Shown: positions 14,048 to 21,569, counted from the stretch's first letter. The stretch is DNA of 32,227 bases from Microcaldota archaeon (GCA_021158105.1 JAGGVH010000008.1:1-32227), one strand, 5' to 3'. Numbers and translations are program-made. Notes: generated from the sequence alone by a model not told the origin.

Positions 14048-16861
14048 CTATCCTTTCACAACACCTAATGGCACCATCTTGCCCACTGCTCTGCTTATTC
14101 CTGCACGGACTACGCTGTCAATGACGTCATCAATATTTTTATAAGCGTCCGGGGCTTCTTCTGAGATTACTTTTTTGTCAGCTGCCCAGATAAAGATGTC
14201 TTTGGTGTTCAGGTTATTCTTAACATTTTGCCATGGATATTGTTTGATTGCCTGATGGCGTGACATTACTCTTCCTGCCCCGTGGCATGTTGAGCCGAAT
14301 GTTTCTTCCATTCCTTTCTTTTCGCCAACCAATACGTATGATGCAGTGCCCATGCTGCCAGGGATTAAAACGGGTTGGCCGATGTCCTTATAAACTACAG
14401 GGAGTTCTGGACGGCCCGCTGCAAACGCGCGCGTTGCGCCTTTTCTGTGGACGATGAGATTCATATTTTTGCCGTCAACTTTATGCCTTTCAAACTTTGC
14501 AATGTTGTGTGCAACGTCATAAACGAGTTTCATATCTTCGCTGACTGAACCGCCGAACACTGCATCAAAACTTTCTCTGACCCAATGCATTATAATATGC
14601 CTGTTTGTGAATGCATAATTTACTGCGCATTTCATTGCAGCAATGTAATCGTCAGCAGGTTTTGAACCTATCTCACCATAACATAATTCATTGTCTTTAA
14701 GTTTAATGTTATGTTGTCTGTCATAATCCAACATCACACGTATTGAGTCGTCACACACCTGATGACCGAAACCTCTTGATCCGCAGTGTATCATTACTAC
14801 AACTTGATTCTTAAATAGTCCAAACTTCTTTGCAGTGTCTTCGTGTAATATATCTTCAACCTTCTGAACTTCTAAGAAATGGTTGCCTGCTCCTAATGTA
14901 CCGAGCTGTGGGAGTCCTCTCTTTATTGCTTTTTCAGAGACTTTAGAAGGGTCAGCACCGTCCATCCTACCATTCTCTTCACAGTGTTCAATGTCATCCT
15001 TTCGTCCGTAGCCCTGTTCAACAGCCCATTCTACGCCTCCGACCAATACACTTTCAAGTTCACCCCTGTTTAATTTTAACCTGCCTTTTGAGCCTACCCC
15101 GCTTGGCACATTCTTAAAAAGTGTTTTGACAAGTTCTTGAATCTTGGGTTTGACGTCGTCAGTTGTAAACGGAGTGGTCACAAGTCGTACCCCGCAGTTT
15201 GAAACGATGATTCCGTTAGCGATAAAATTATGTGTTTTTTCGATAGTAAAATCATATACCTTTCCCTTATATTGTTTCTTTTCTATTGAATATATCTCTG
15301 CACCAAAACCACCAAACATTGCATAATACTTCATCTGTTTTTTAACAAAGGAAGCAAACGAGGGAAAATCCAATGATAATCGTGTCCCTGCATTTTCATA
15401 TAATGCACGTTCTATAAATCTGTCATTTATCCTCCCTTTCAACATTTTCTTAATTTCGTTTGTCCTAAATCCTTGTTTTCTTTTATCTCTTATCCATTTT
15501 GCAAGTTTATTCCGTTCCATTCTATGTTTTAATTTTTTTCTTAAATACAACACAGCAATCATGGCCAAGAGCTTTCTTTTAACATTGTATTCAAAACCAA
15601 TTTTAGAATATAATCTTATCAAATTTCCAGGTTTCCCGTTTATGAATAATCTTAATCTGACTTTTCCGTTTTTGTTTTCAATGGTTGATATCTTTGATAT
15701 TCTTATCCCCAAATCTTCTAAAATCTGGCTAATTTGCAACATAAACAATCTTAAATTGTTCTCCAATCTTTTTTCTTTAGTCATTGTAATGTTAGGTAAA
15801 TATAAACATGTTTTACTCATAGTTTTTGGTTTGGACATCTCTGCACCAAAATAACCTGCCAAGAATTGTCGTTTGACCCATAAAGGACCTTTCATGATCC
15901 ATTCAGGAACGGCGAATTTAGTTTTTGTTTTATTACCTAATGGCATACCAAGCTCAATAAGTTTAATGATAAATTCTTTTGAATGAATATGAAGCTCCCA
16001 ATTATCAGCCCGAAATTTTTTACCATCAATATTATGATTTCTTTTCCGATGATATAACTTAGAATTATATCCTAACAATTTTAAATCATTAGACATCTCT
16101 TCAAGGTCTTCTTTAACACCGTAAGCTACAGCATATAATCTGTTTCTGGATTTATATACTGTGCCATCGCCGATTAAATATCCTAAAATTTTTGTGATTA
16201 TTGATAATTTTTTATCTTCTTCTAAATTTTTATATCTTTTATATTCAACTCCCTCAAATGGCAAACTTAGAAGAATATCATTTTCTGTTAAATCTTTTGC
16301 TAACTTTTTACCATTTGTAGTAAACACTGGGTGGTCCCCCGTACATTTTATTATGCCACTGTCTGAACTAATCTTATATATCTCACCGTCATAGTTCCGA
16401 TGCATAAAGTTTTCAATGTTTGATTTGCCATCTTTTGACAACACCCCATACTGCGAGATGATATTAAATAGGTAAGTGTTGCCATTTGTCGCAAGAATAA
16501 TATTTGATAGAAAATTATGGTTTTTCATCTTAATATTCCAACCATATGGGGTTGGTATTTTCATATCACCTGTTAGACAATTTATATCATAGCCTACTCC
16601 CCCGGGTGAAATTATGCCGTTATCAGCGTCAAATGCGGCAACGCCGCCTATCGGAAAACCATATCCTTCATGGCCGTCTGGCATAACAAGGGCATGTTTG
16701 ACAATGTTGGGCAGTGTTGCAACATTGCTTATTTGTGTGAATGTTCTATCCCGCAACATTCCGTTTTTCAGTTTTTCGTTTGCGATTATGTGGACTGGAA
16801 CGTTCATGTCACCATGCTTCTTTATCTCCCAAACAGTATCAGTTATCTTTTCTATCTCCAT
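14048..16861 (-). CDS. rtcB: RtcB RNA-splicing ligase, interrupted by an intein
   Basis: The precursor has 937 residues: N-extein 1-94, intein 95-555, C-extein 556-937, giving a mature ligase of 476 residues, the normal length. RtcB joins 2',3'-cyclic phosphate and 5'-hydroxyl RNA ends using GTP and Mn, sealing tRNA exons after the splicing endonuclease. Extein signatures are PDGHEGYGFPIGGVAA, GGVGYDIN/CGVRLV (the Cys after the intein is the conserved Mn ligand), LGTLGAGNHFLEVQ, MIHCGSRGFGHQVC, GSMGTASYVLVG and CHGAGRVMSR, which includes the guanylylation-site histidine region. The start is ATG 16861 with AGGTGA upstream. Three intron-containing tRNA genes lie within 6 kb and need this activity. 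Confidence 0.95.
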   Translation of the reverse strand: MEIEKITDTVWEIKKHGDMNVPVHIIANEKLKNGMLRDRTFTQISNVATLPNIVKHALVMPDGHEGYGFPIGGVAAFDADNGIISPGGVGYDINCLTGDMKIPTPYGWNIKMKNHNFLSNIILATNGNTYLFNIISQYGVLSKDGKSNIENFMHRNYDGEIYKISSDSGIIKCTGDHPVFTTNGKKLAKDLTENDILLSLPFEGVEYKRYKNLEEDKKLSIITKILGYLIGDGTVYKSRNRLYAVAYGVKEDLEEMSNDLKLLGYNSKLYHRKRNHNIDGKKFRADNWELHIHSKEFIIKLIELGMPLGNKTKTKFAVPEWIMKGPLWVKRQFLAGYFGAEMSKPKTMSKTCLYLPNITMTKEKRLENNLRLFMLQISQILEDLGIRISKISTIENKNGKVRLRLFINGKPGNLIRLYSKIGFEYNVKRKLLAMIAVLYLRKKLKHRMERNKLAKWIRDKRKQGFRTNEIKKMLKGRINDRFIERALYENAGTRLSLDFPSFASFVKKQMKYYAMFGGFGAEIYSIEKKQYKGKVYDFTIEKTHNFIANGIIVSNCGVRLVTTPFTTDDVKPKIQELVKTLFKNVPSGVGSKGRLKLNRGELESVLVGGVEWAVEQGYGRKDDIEHCEENGRMDGADPSKVSEKAIKRGLPQLGTLGAGNHFLEVQKVEDILHEDTAKKFGLFKNQVVVMIHCGSRGFGHQVCDDSIRVMLDYDRQHNIKLKDNELCYGEIGSKPADDYIAAMKCAVNYAFTNRHIIMHWVRESFDAVFGGSVSEDMKLVYDVAHNIAKFERHKVDGKNMNLIVHRKGATRAFAAGRPELPVVYKDIGQPVLIPGSMGTASYVLVGEKKGMEETFGSTCHGAGRVMSRHQAIKQYPWQNVKNNLNTKDIFIWAADKKVISEEAPDAYKNIDDVIDSVVRAGISRAVGKMVPLGVVKG
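15197..16579 (-). other. Intein with LAGLIDADG homing endonuclease inside RtcB
   Basis: This in-frame insert codes for 461 residues. It starts with Cys (CLTGDMKIPTPYG, block A) and has block B with CTGDHPVF (the TxxH motif), LAGLIDADG motifs LGYLIGDG (intein 132-139) and LAGYFGAE (240-247, Glu at the acid position). A basic helix-turn-helix-like region lies around 350-395. Block F is VYDFTIEKTHNFIANG and block G is IIVSN, followed by Cys+1. Ends are exact because GYDIN/CGVR is an invariant RtcB motif. The penultimate residue is Ser rather than the common His. Both endonuclease acids are present, so it may still be active. RtcB inteins at this site are known in other archaea such as Pyrococcus. 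Confidence 0.95.
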
Positions 16862-16929
16862 TGTATCACCTTAACCTCACATTTAATCTGAATGTTTACA
16901 TTTTAACATTGTTGCAAATATTGTATAGT

Positions 16930-19302
16930 TTAGACATTATTTTGTTTAAAAACTTTATTAAGCAATTCAAACAAAGAGTATCCTGAGAATTTGCCAACGA
17001 TTATCTTATTACCTAAAAAGAACATTACTGTTTTTCTGCCTTTACCATTGATATTCTGAACAAATATCCCTTTGACTTTAACATGAGAAACGGGTGTGTC
17101 CAACAATCTCAAATATTTCATCATTCTATGCAGTAATATGCCGATCAGGCTCCTGTTTCCTGTGGTGAACGGATAATTTTCAATCTCACCAGTGACTTTG
17201 TATTTTGCAACAGAGAATGGGATTTTTGATATTGGAACTTTCATGGCTTTTAAACTCATAGGTTTTAATGTGCCTTTATCTATTATCAGATTCTTCTCAG
17301 GATGTAATATCAAGAACCGTTCTATTGACAATTCCCGCCATTCTTTTGGGATTTCAATCAAATCATCAATGTCAACTTCGTTTTCTTTTTCTAGCCTGCT
17401 TAGTATAATAGATTCCCATTCTGGCCATTTGTTTGTCATAGTGTCAATCTTTTGGTTTAATAGTTTAATGCAGTATTCTGCACGGCTGATCGATTGTTCG
17501 CTGAGTATGCGCGCCTGTTGTTGGTCGTCAATTTCATATATGAGTTGAGTTATTCGTTTTATGGGTATGGATAATAATAATTCTTCTTCATCATTTGTGT
17601 CTATCCTCATTGATGACGCCTTGTTCAACAGGTTGTGGATGCGTTCAATCTGGGTTTTTAGATGTTCCAAACTTTTTATGTTCCTGTTTTTTAGGTCGCC
17701 TTTGACTTCTGGTGCACCAAACAGTTTAAGTTTAACATATTCTTCAATCCCGAAATATAACGATATTACTGATAAAAATACTAAAAAGCTTCCGAATGTA
17801 CCAATGGGATTTTTTAAGATGTATTCCTGTAAAGAACTTAACGAGTCAAACGATTTGGCAGTTGAATTATAAGTGATAACTCCGGCAATCAAGATTAAAA
17901 GTATACTTAAACCAATGTATTGGACATAATTGGGGTTTGCAGAACCCAACCAATCATAAAAGATCTGTTTGATGTTTTTATGTGAAAGGATCCCGTTTAT
18001 AATTTCCCATACTAGTTCAAATACCCATACTACATATCTTATGATTATGCCCAACAATCCTGCAAATATCCCTATCGCAAAGAATGACCCGAACAGGAAC
18101 AGGAATGATGTTAAGTTGTTTATGACAGATAATGAAAATAAAACTATTGGTGTGTTTTCAACCTCAGCAGATTCAACAGTTATCTTTGGACTGTTGATCG
18201 ATGCGACGGACTCGTTCGATAACGGGGAATATGTGTCGAATGCATAAATGATGTATCCGGGTGCTTCATCACTTCCAACCTGTGACAGTTCCCAAATTAT
18301 TTTGTTATCCTTAAACTTTGTATAGTTTGATGAGATTATTACATTGTTGACTGTCCACGGGATCTGTTCTTCAACAGTGATTTTTGAGTATGGGCTTTCA
18401 GATCTATGATAGATTTCAATGATTACTGTGTATTCAACATGTTTCAGAGGCGGTTGGGTGTATACATAAGAAATCCCATTTGATGATGTGTTTTGTGTTG
18501 AATTATAAATAACTATATTTTCTGTTAATTCATTTATCATATCTTGGAGGTATTCAGTTTTATAATCTATTGGAAAACCTATTTTTAATCCGCCTGCAAC
18601 CGGTGACAATAACGGGTTGGAATTGACTGATGACGAATCTTCGTTGATCATAATAATCTTTTTTATGATATCATTTATGTCATCCTTTGTTAAGTTGCGG
18701 TAGTCATAAGAGTTTAAGAAGTTCTCAACATCTTGTGTGTCATTGTTAAGTTTGTTTATCGAAATACTAAAGTCTAAAACATCTTTAATAAATAGTTCGC
18801 CGAACGATGTTTTTCCTAAGTCGCACTTTGGCGTGTGGCATTGCCGTTGGCAGGACTGCAAATCAAAACATAAGTTGTATTCATCGTTTATAGTGTTATA
18901 TAGCCCGACCTGCAACAGTCTATTCTTTTCATCAGGTTCTTTTGTTGACTTGAACAGTTTAAGGTCCTCTTTGAGTTTGTTGATTGTTGTTTTTGGGATT
19001 GAATAGTATGTTGTATGGGATGCTTGAGCGGACGGTTCTTTTATTGTAATGTTCAGTTTAGACGTATCATAAACGTACCTCTCCAGTATATACCTTTTAA
19101 GAGTTGTTTTGTTGTCGTAAACTTTTTGAGAGAATTCATAAACCCTCTGGTCAATGATTTTATTATTGTCAAAGTCTTCATTGTAGATTTTATAAAGTGT
19201 TTCAGGTTGACTTTCGTGTTGGGCAGTTTGAGTAACACACCCTAATAATGTGAATAAAATGATTAAACTTATCACAGCAAAATAATTTTTAACAGTTTTC
19301 AT
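16930..19302 (-). CDS. Large lipoprotein-like multi-pass membrane protein, unknown function
   Basis: The protein has 790 residues from ATG 19302 (GGTGG four bases upstream; an upstream in-frame TTG lacks a site). It begins with a signal peptide ending in a lipobox, LLGC (C22). About 360 residues outside follow, with N-glycosylation-like sequons and a cysteine cluster (CFDLQSCQRQCHTPKC) that could form two disulfides. Then come hydrophobic segments around 370-440 and two more helices (about 455-475, 495-520). The last 270 residues are polar and probably cytoplasmic, with helical and possibly coiled-coil parts. A region before the first membrane segment (EYTVIIEIYHRSESPYSKITVEEQIPWTV) looks like a beta-sandwich. 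I know no family. It precedes RtcB by 68 bases on the same strand. Confidence 0.7.
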   Translation of the reverse strand: MKTVKNYFAVISLIILFTLLGCVTQTAQHESQPETLYKIYNEDFDNNKIIDQRVYEFSQKVYDNKTTLKRYILERYVYDTSKLNITIKEPSAQASHTTYYSIPKTTINKLKEDLKLFKSTKEPDEKNRLLQVGLYNTINDEYNLCFDLQSCQRQCHTPKCDLGKTSFGELFIKDVLDFSISINKLNNDTQDVENFLNSYDYRNLTKDDINDIIKKIIMINEDSSSVNSNPLLSPVAGGLKIGFPIDYKTEYLQDMINELTENIVIYNSTQNTSSNGISYVYTQPPLKHVEYTVIIEIYHRSESPYSKITVEEQIPWTVNNVIISSNYTKFKDNKIIWELSQVGSDEAPGYIIYAFDTYSPLSNESVASINSPKITVESAEVENTPIVLFSLSVINNLTSFLFLFGSFFAIGIFAGLLGIIIRYVVWVFELVWEIINGILSHKNIKQIFYDWLGSANPNYVQYIGLSILLILIAGVITYNSTAKSFDSLSSLQEYILKNPIGTFGSFLVFLSVISLYFGIEEYVKLKLFGAPEVKGDLKNRNIKSLEHLKTQIERIHNLLNKASSMRIDTNDEEELLLSIPIKRITQLIYEIDDQQQARILSEQSISRAEYCIKLLNQKIDTMTNKWPEWESIILSRLEKENEVDIDDLIEIPKEWRELSIERFLILHPEKNLIIDKGTLKPMSLKAMKVPISKIPFSVAKYKVTGEIENYPFTTGNRSLIGILLHRMMKYLRLLDTPVSHVKVKGIFVQNINGKGRKTVMFFLGNKIIVGKFSGYSLFELLNKVFKQNNV

Positions 19303-19333
19303 GTATCCACCGTGTTGGATAAACAATTTAAGG

Positions 19334-19342
19334 TTTTTAAAG
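19334..19342 (+). promoter_or_regulatory. TATA-like box of tRNA-Ala
   Basis: TTTTTAAAG lies centred about 28 bases before the first base of tRNA-Ala at 19367, the normal archaeal spacing. The same short gap holds the start region of the divergent lipoprotein gene. Confidence 0.4.
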
Positions 19343-19366
19343 ATTTCCTAAGAAAAGTGGACATAT

Positions 19367-19529
19367 GGGCCCGTGGCGCAGTGGTAGCGCGCCTGGTTGG
19401 CAATCAGGAGGTCGAGGGTTCTGTCCTTTTCTTTCTTTGAAAGAAAGAAAACGACACCGAAAAGAAAGAAACAGGTTGTTTTCTGTTCAAAAAAGAAAGA
19501 AAGGATGCCTAAAAATCCCCCCGGGTCCA
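19367..19529 (+). tRNA. tRNA-Ala(GGC) with a T-loop intron
   Basis: Exons are 19367-19421 and 19513-19529, together 72 bases. The acceptor GGGCCCG pairs with CGGGTCC (one G-U) and the discriminator is A. The D-stem is GCGC/GCGC and the anticodon stem CCTGG/TCAGG with loop TTGGCAA gives anticodon GGC. The T-loop after splicing reads TTCAAAT, the consensus. The T-stem GAGGG/CCCCC has one A-C mismatch (positions 50-64), which could be repaired by editing or weaken the gene. The intron sits between positions 56 and 57, away from the common 37/38 site. The CCA end is not encoded. Confidence 0.85.
19422..19512 (+). other. 91-nt tRNA-Ala intron at position 56/57 with bulge-helix-bulge
   Basis: The boundary fits the archaeal splicing-endonuclease motif. 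Exon GGGT pairs with intron GCCT (four pairs, two of them G-U). The bulges are TC^T on the 5' side and AA^A on the 3' side, and intron GTCC pairs with GGAT. Cuts after the second base of each bulge restore a consensus T-loop. The interior holds a 12-base inverted repeat of TTTC/GAAA tracts (starting 19428) and further purine tracts. Confidence 0.8.
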
Positions 19530-19530
19530 T

Positions 19531-19737
19531 TTAATCAAAACTTACTGATTGTATGAGTTTAGAAAATTCGTCCCATTGGGTTTTGGGTATTCTTGTACCG
19601 TTTTTTGTAAACCCAGTATATGTGTCAGTATGGACAAATTCTCTTATTGTTACGCCCTCAACACCACCATAATCATCAATTTTTATGACGATGTCAGTAG
19701 TATCACTCTTTTTTATTCTTCCAATTTCTTTTTCCAT
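19531..19737 (-). CDS. PC4/p15-like transcriptional coactivator (ssDNA-binding)
   Basis: The protein has 68 residues. After a basic start (KEIGRIKKSD) comes the PC4-type fold: strands IVIKIDDYGG and VTIREFVHTDTYTGFTKNG, then the typical helix RIPKTQWDEFSKLIQSV. The family (PC4/YdbC-like) forms dimers that bind single-stranded DNA or melted promoters and appears in small archaeal genomes. The match is to the short form that has only the core. AGGTGAT lies five bases before the ATG. The stop codon falls two bases after the end of tRNA-Ala on the opposite strand, so the two transcripts converge with no spacer. Confidence 0.7.
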   Translation of the reverse strand: MEKEIGRIKKSDTTDIVIKIDDYGGVEGVTIREFVHTDTYTGFTKNGTRIPKTQWDEFSKLIQSVSFD

Positions 19738-19787
19738 AATATCACCTGCCTTAGTTTTTATCTTAACATTTTTAAATACTTATACAT

Positions 19788-19797
19788 TTAAATATTG
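19788..19797 (+). promoter_or_regulatory. TATA-like box of tRNA-Val
   Basis: TTTAAATATT lies 35-44 bases before tRNA-Val (19832), which would give a short 5' leader of about ten bases to be removed by RNase P. The same AT-rich gap can serve the divergent PC4-like gene. Confidence 0.35.
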
Positions 19798-19831
19798 TGC
19801 ACTGATACATTGTTTGTGATAACAATGTGAT

Positions 19832-20026
19832 GGGCCTGTAGTCTAGTGGTTATGACGTCCGCCTTACAGAACCTTTCTTTTTCTTGTAAGAAAAAGAAAC
19901 GTTCACGAAAGAAAAAGAACATTTTGTGAGATGTTCATGAAAAAAGAACATTTGTAAAAATGATTTCATAAGAAAAAGGAGGATTAAGAACGCGGGAGGT
20001 CGCCGGTTCAAGTCCGGCCAGGCCCA
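19832..20026 (+). tRNA. tRNA-Val(TAC) with a canonical intron
   Basis: Exons are 19832-19868 and 19991-20026, together 73 bases. The acceptor GGGCCTG pairs with CAGGCCC, discriminator A. The anticodon stem TCCGC/GCGGG encloses loop CTTACAC with anticodon TAC. The T-arm GCCGG-TTCAAGT-CCGGC is perfect. The intron is at the usual 37/38 site. A T-rich stretch (TTCTTTTATTTATTTT) follows at 20027 and may end transcription. CCA is not encoded. Confidence 0.92.
19869..19990 (+). other. 122-nt tRNA-Val intron with bulge-helix-bulge and internal repeats
   Basis: The splice motif is textbook: exon CTTA pairs with intron TAAG, bulges are CA^G and AA^C, and the anticodon stem forms the outer helix. Inside is a hairpin of TTTCTTTTTCTT and its complement (about 19874-19900). 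An imperfect direct repeat follows (AAAGAACATTTTGTGAGATG and AAAGAACATTTGTAAAAATG), and GAACAT/ATGTTC can pair. At 122 bases it is long for an archaeal tRNA intron. No open reading frame is present. Confidence 0.85.
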
Positions 20027-20040
20027 TTCTTTTATTTATT

Positions 20041-20307
20041 TTACTCATAACCCTTCACCCCTTCTTAGGAGGGGGATCAGGAATACCAAATGAATCAGAG
20101 ATTCATTGGTCCTGTGAACGTTACGACGTTCACATGGAACATAAAACTGAGGGGGAACCTGGGTTCCCCTGCGGTTCTGTGCGGGGGTCTGGATGAAATC
20201 TAACGATTTCATAACCCCCCGTTCAGATTAACATCTTCGCGGGGGTGGCGGTCTGATGAACGACGATTCGTTCATAACCCTTCACCCCCTTGCTCGCTTC
20301 GCTCGCT
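20041..20307 (+). repeat. Hairpin-dense spacer with partial tRNA-Leu 5' copies
   Basis: This gene-free gap holds at least five clean hairpins. These are 20078-20114 (nested, ending ATGAATC/GATTCAT), 20114-20133 (GTGAACGT/ACGTTCAC), 20152-20169 (GGGGAACC/GGTTCCCC), 20182-20221 (CGGGGGT outside, ATGAAATC/GATTTCAT inside) and 20256-20275 (ATGAACGA/TCGTTCAT). The 16-mer CATAACCCTTCACCCC occurs at 20046-20061 and 20273-20288. GCGGGGGTGGCGG, the first 13 bases of tRNA-Leu, occurs at 20239-20251, and a shorter GCGGGGGTCTGG at 20181-20192. No TATA box is evident in the last 60 bases, so tRNA-Leu may be transcribed through this spacer. Confidence 0.75.
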
Positions 20308-20441
20308 GCGGGGGTGGCGGAGTCTGGTCAAACGCGCACGGTTCAGAACATTTTCTTGTTTGATGAATACAGGATTGAATTAAGAAAATGGTTAAAGCCG
20401 TGTGGTTTAGGCCTACGCCGGTTCAAATCCGGCCCCCCGCA
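20308..20441 (+). tRNA. tRNA-Leu, probably anticodon CAG, with an intron
   Basis: Exons are most likely 20308-20347 and 20397-20441. The acceptor GCGGGGG pairs with CCCCCGC, discriminator A. The D-arm TGGCGGAGTCTGGTCAAACGC is typical of tRNA-Leu. The anticodon stem CACGG/CCGTG, a long variable arm (20403-20416) and the perfect T-arm GCCGG-TTCAAAT-CCGGC make it class II. With a 37/38 intron the loop is TTCAGAG and the anticodon CAG. If the cut were after position 35 the loop would be TTCAAAG and the anticodon CAA, also leucine. CCA is not encoded. Confidence 0.88.
20348..20396 (+). other. 49-nt tRNA-Leu intron with relaxed splice motif
   Basis: CATTTTCTT (20349-20357) pairs with AAGAAAATG (20382-20390), and the anticodon stem forms the outer helix. 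Between them lie seven bases on each strand, exactly the size of a four-pair helix plus a three-base bulge. The expected central helix (TTCA with GTTA) is nearly unpaired, so the exact cut sites are less certain than in the other two tRNAs. Confidence 0.6.
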
Positions 20442-20470
20442 TTAAGATAAAACATAAATATGGTGGTATT

Positions 20471-20956
20471 ATGGAAGGCAGTAAAAGAAAATCATGGGAT
20501 GAATATTTTTTAGATATTGCAGACATGGTCGCTACAAGGAGCACATGTGATAGGGGGAGAGCAGGTTGTGTGATCACAAGAAACAACCGGATACTTGTTA
20601 CGGGATATGTTGGCGCACCGTCCGGGTTGCCGCATTGTGATGACGTTGGCCATCTCATGAGAAAGGTTGTTTATGAGGACGGGTCAGAAAGTATGCATTG
20701 TGTGAGGACTGTCCATGCCGAACAGAATGCGATATGTCAGGCTGCTAGGATGGGCATTGCGATTGAAGGCGGAACATTATACTGCAAAATGGTGCCATGC
20801 CGAACATGTGCAATGTTAATCATTAATTGTGGGATAAAAAGGGTTGTTTGCAGGAGAAGGTATCATGCTGATAAGGACAGTATTGAAATGTTTAAACAGG
20901 CAGGTGTTGAACTTAAAGTTATAGAAAACAAAGTAGAGGAGTATGATAACCAGTGA
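20471..20956 (+). CDS. dCMP deaminase family zinc protein (ComEB-like)
   Basis: The protein has 161 residues, the usual length. Catalytic zinc site residues are H82 and E84 (VHAEQNAI) and C110, C113 (PCRTC). The N-terminal part has the dCMP-deaminase features RxSWDEYF, ATRSTCDRGRAGCVI and GYVGAPSGLPHC, and GSESMHCVRTVHAE is typical of the deoxycytidylate branch. The enzyme turns dCMP into dUMP, the substrate of thymidylate synthase. GGTGG lies four bases before the ATG. The 3' end overlaps the convergent CPBP protease gene by 38 bases, so the two transcripts are antisense to each other there. Confidence 0.9.
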   Translation: MEGSKRKSWDEYFLDIADMVATRSTCDRGRAGCVITRNNRILVTGYVGAPSGLPHCDDVGHLMRKVVYEDGSESMHCVRTVHAEQNAICQAARMGIAIEGGTLYCKMVPCRTCAMLIINCGIKRVVCRRRYHADKDSIEMFKQAGVELKVIENKVEEYDNQ

Positions 20957-21569
20957 AATATTTTATAACAATCAATCCGATGATGCTTATCGTATTAATC
21001 AATAAATGTAAGGCAATAGAGTTTCCAATCCCCCATCTTTTATAAACCCAACCTAATAAAACTCCAAAAATCAATGCAGCAATCACTTCATAGATTGAAC
21101 CGTACATAACATGCGACGATGCGAATAATATTGCTGATAATATTATTCCAATACGTGGGACAAGCGCGCCCCTAAAGAATATTTCTTCTGTGACAGGTGC
21201 AACCAACACACCCAAAATAATAAACCACCAACCCAACATGTTTGCTTTCTGGTAGACTAAGTATGTGTCAGGTCTTACACCTAAAAGTATTAAGAATATA
21301 AATGCAATTATGATAAATGTCATTGTTAATACATACAGACCAATAATCCTAAGTATGAATTTGATGCTAATGTTTGGTATAAGTTCCTTGAGCTTTAGTT
21401 TTGATAAATACAATCCGCAGAAAAAGAGGAATGATTGAAGGATTATTGTTTTAAGTATACTTAATGATGGTGAAGAGAATAATTCTGGGTATATAATATT
21501 ACCTGTGATTAATAATATTAAAAAAATACCTAAAAATATTGAAAGAATACGTAAATTATTTCTTTTCAT
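20919..21569 (-). CDS. CPBP-family intramembrane metalloprotease (CAAX protease-like)
   Basis: The protein has 216 residues from ATG 21569 (GTG 21587 is also possible but lies deeper inside the eS31 gene). Seven or so membrane helices carry the Abi/CPBP motifs: EEIFFRG (E128, E129, R133), FASSH (H153) and HLLINT (H188). The family cuts prenylated or other membrane proteins and in bacteria can handle bacteriocin self-immunity. Its start overlaps the end of the eS31 gene by 14 bases in another frame, so it is probably coupled to the ribosomal-protein operon. The tail overlaps the convergent dCMP deaminase gene. Confidence 0.85.
   Translation of the reverse strand: MKRNNLRILSIFLGIFLILLITGNIIYPELFSSPSLSILKTIILQSFLFFCGLYLSKLKLKELIPNISIKFILRIIGLYVLTMTFIIIAFIFLILLGVRPDTYLVYQKANMLGWWFIILGVLVAPVTEEIFFRGALVPRIGIILSAILFASSHVMYGSIYEVIAALIFGVLLGWVYKRWGIGNSIALHLLINTISIIGLIVIKYFTGYHTPLLCFL

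Noticed and set aside
19348-19556. Short frames on both strands across tRNA-Ala
   Set aside because: They are produced by the tRNA and its intron; the tRNA structure explains every base of the exons.
20041-20307. CRISPR array
   Set aside because: The repeats are few, unequal in spacing and differ in stem sequence; there are no uniform repeat-spacer units, and no cas gene is in the window.
20288-20307. GCTCGCT-TC-GCTCGCT element as a hairpin
   Set aside because: It is a short direct repeat, not an inverted one, so it does not fold on itself.
20413-20658. 81-codon minus-strand frame
   Set aside because: It overlaps the tRNA-Leu 3' exon and the dCMP deaminase start region and shows no family features.
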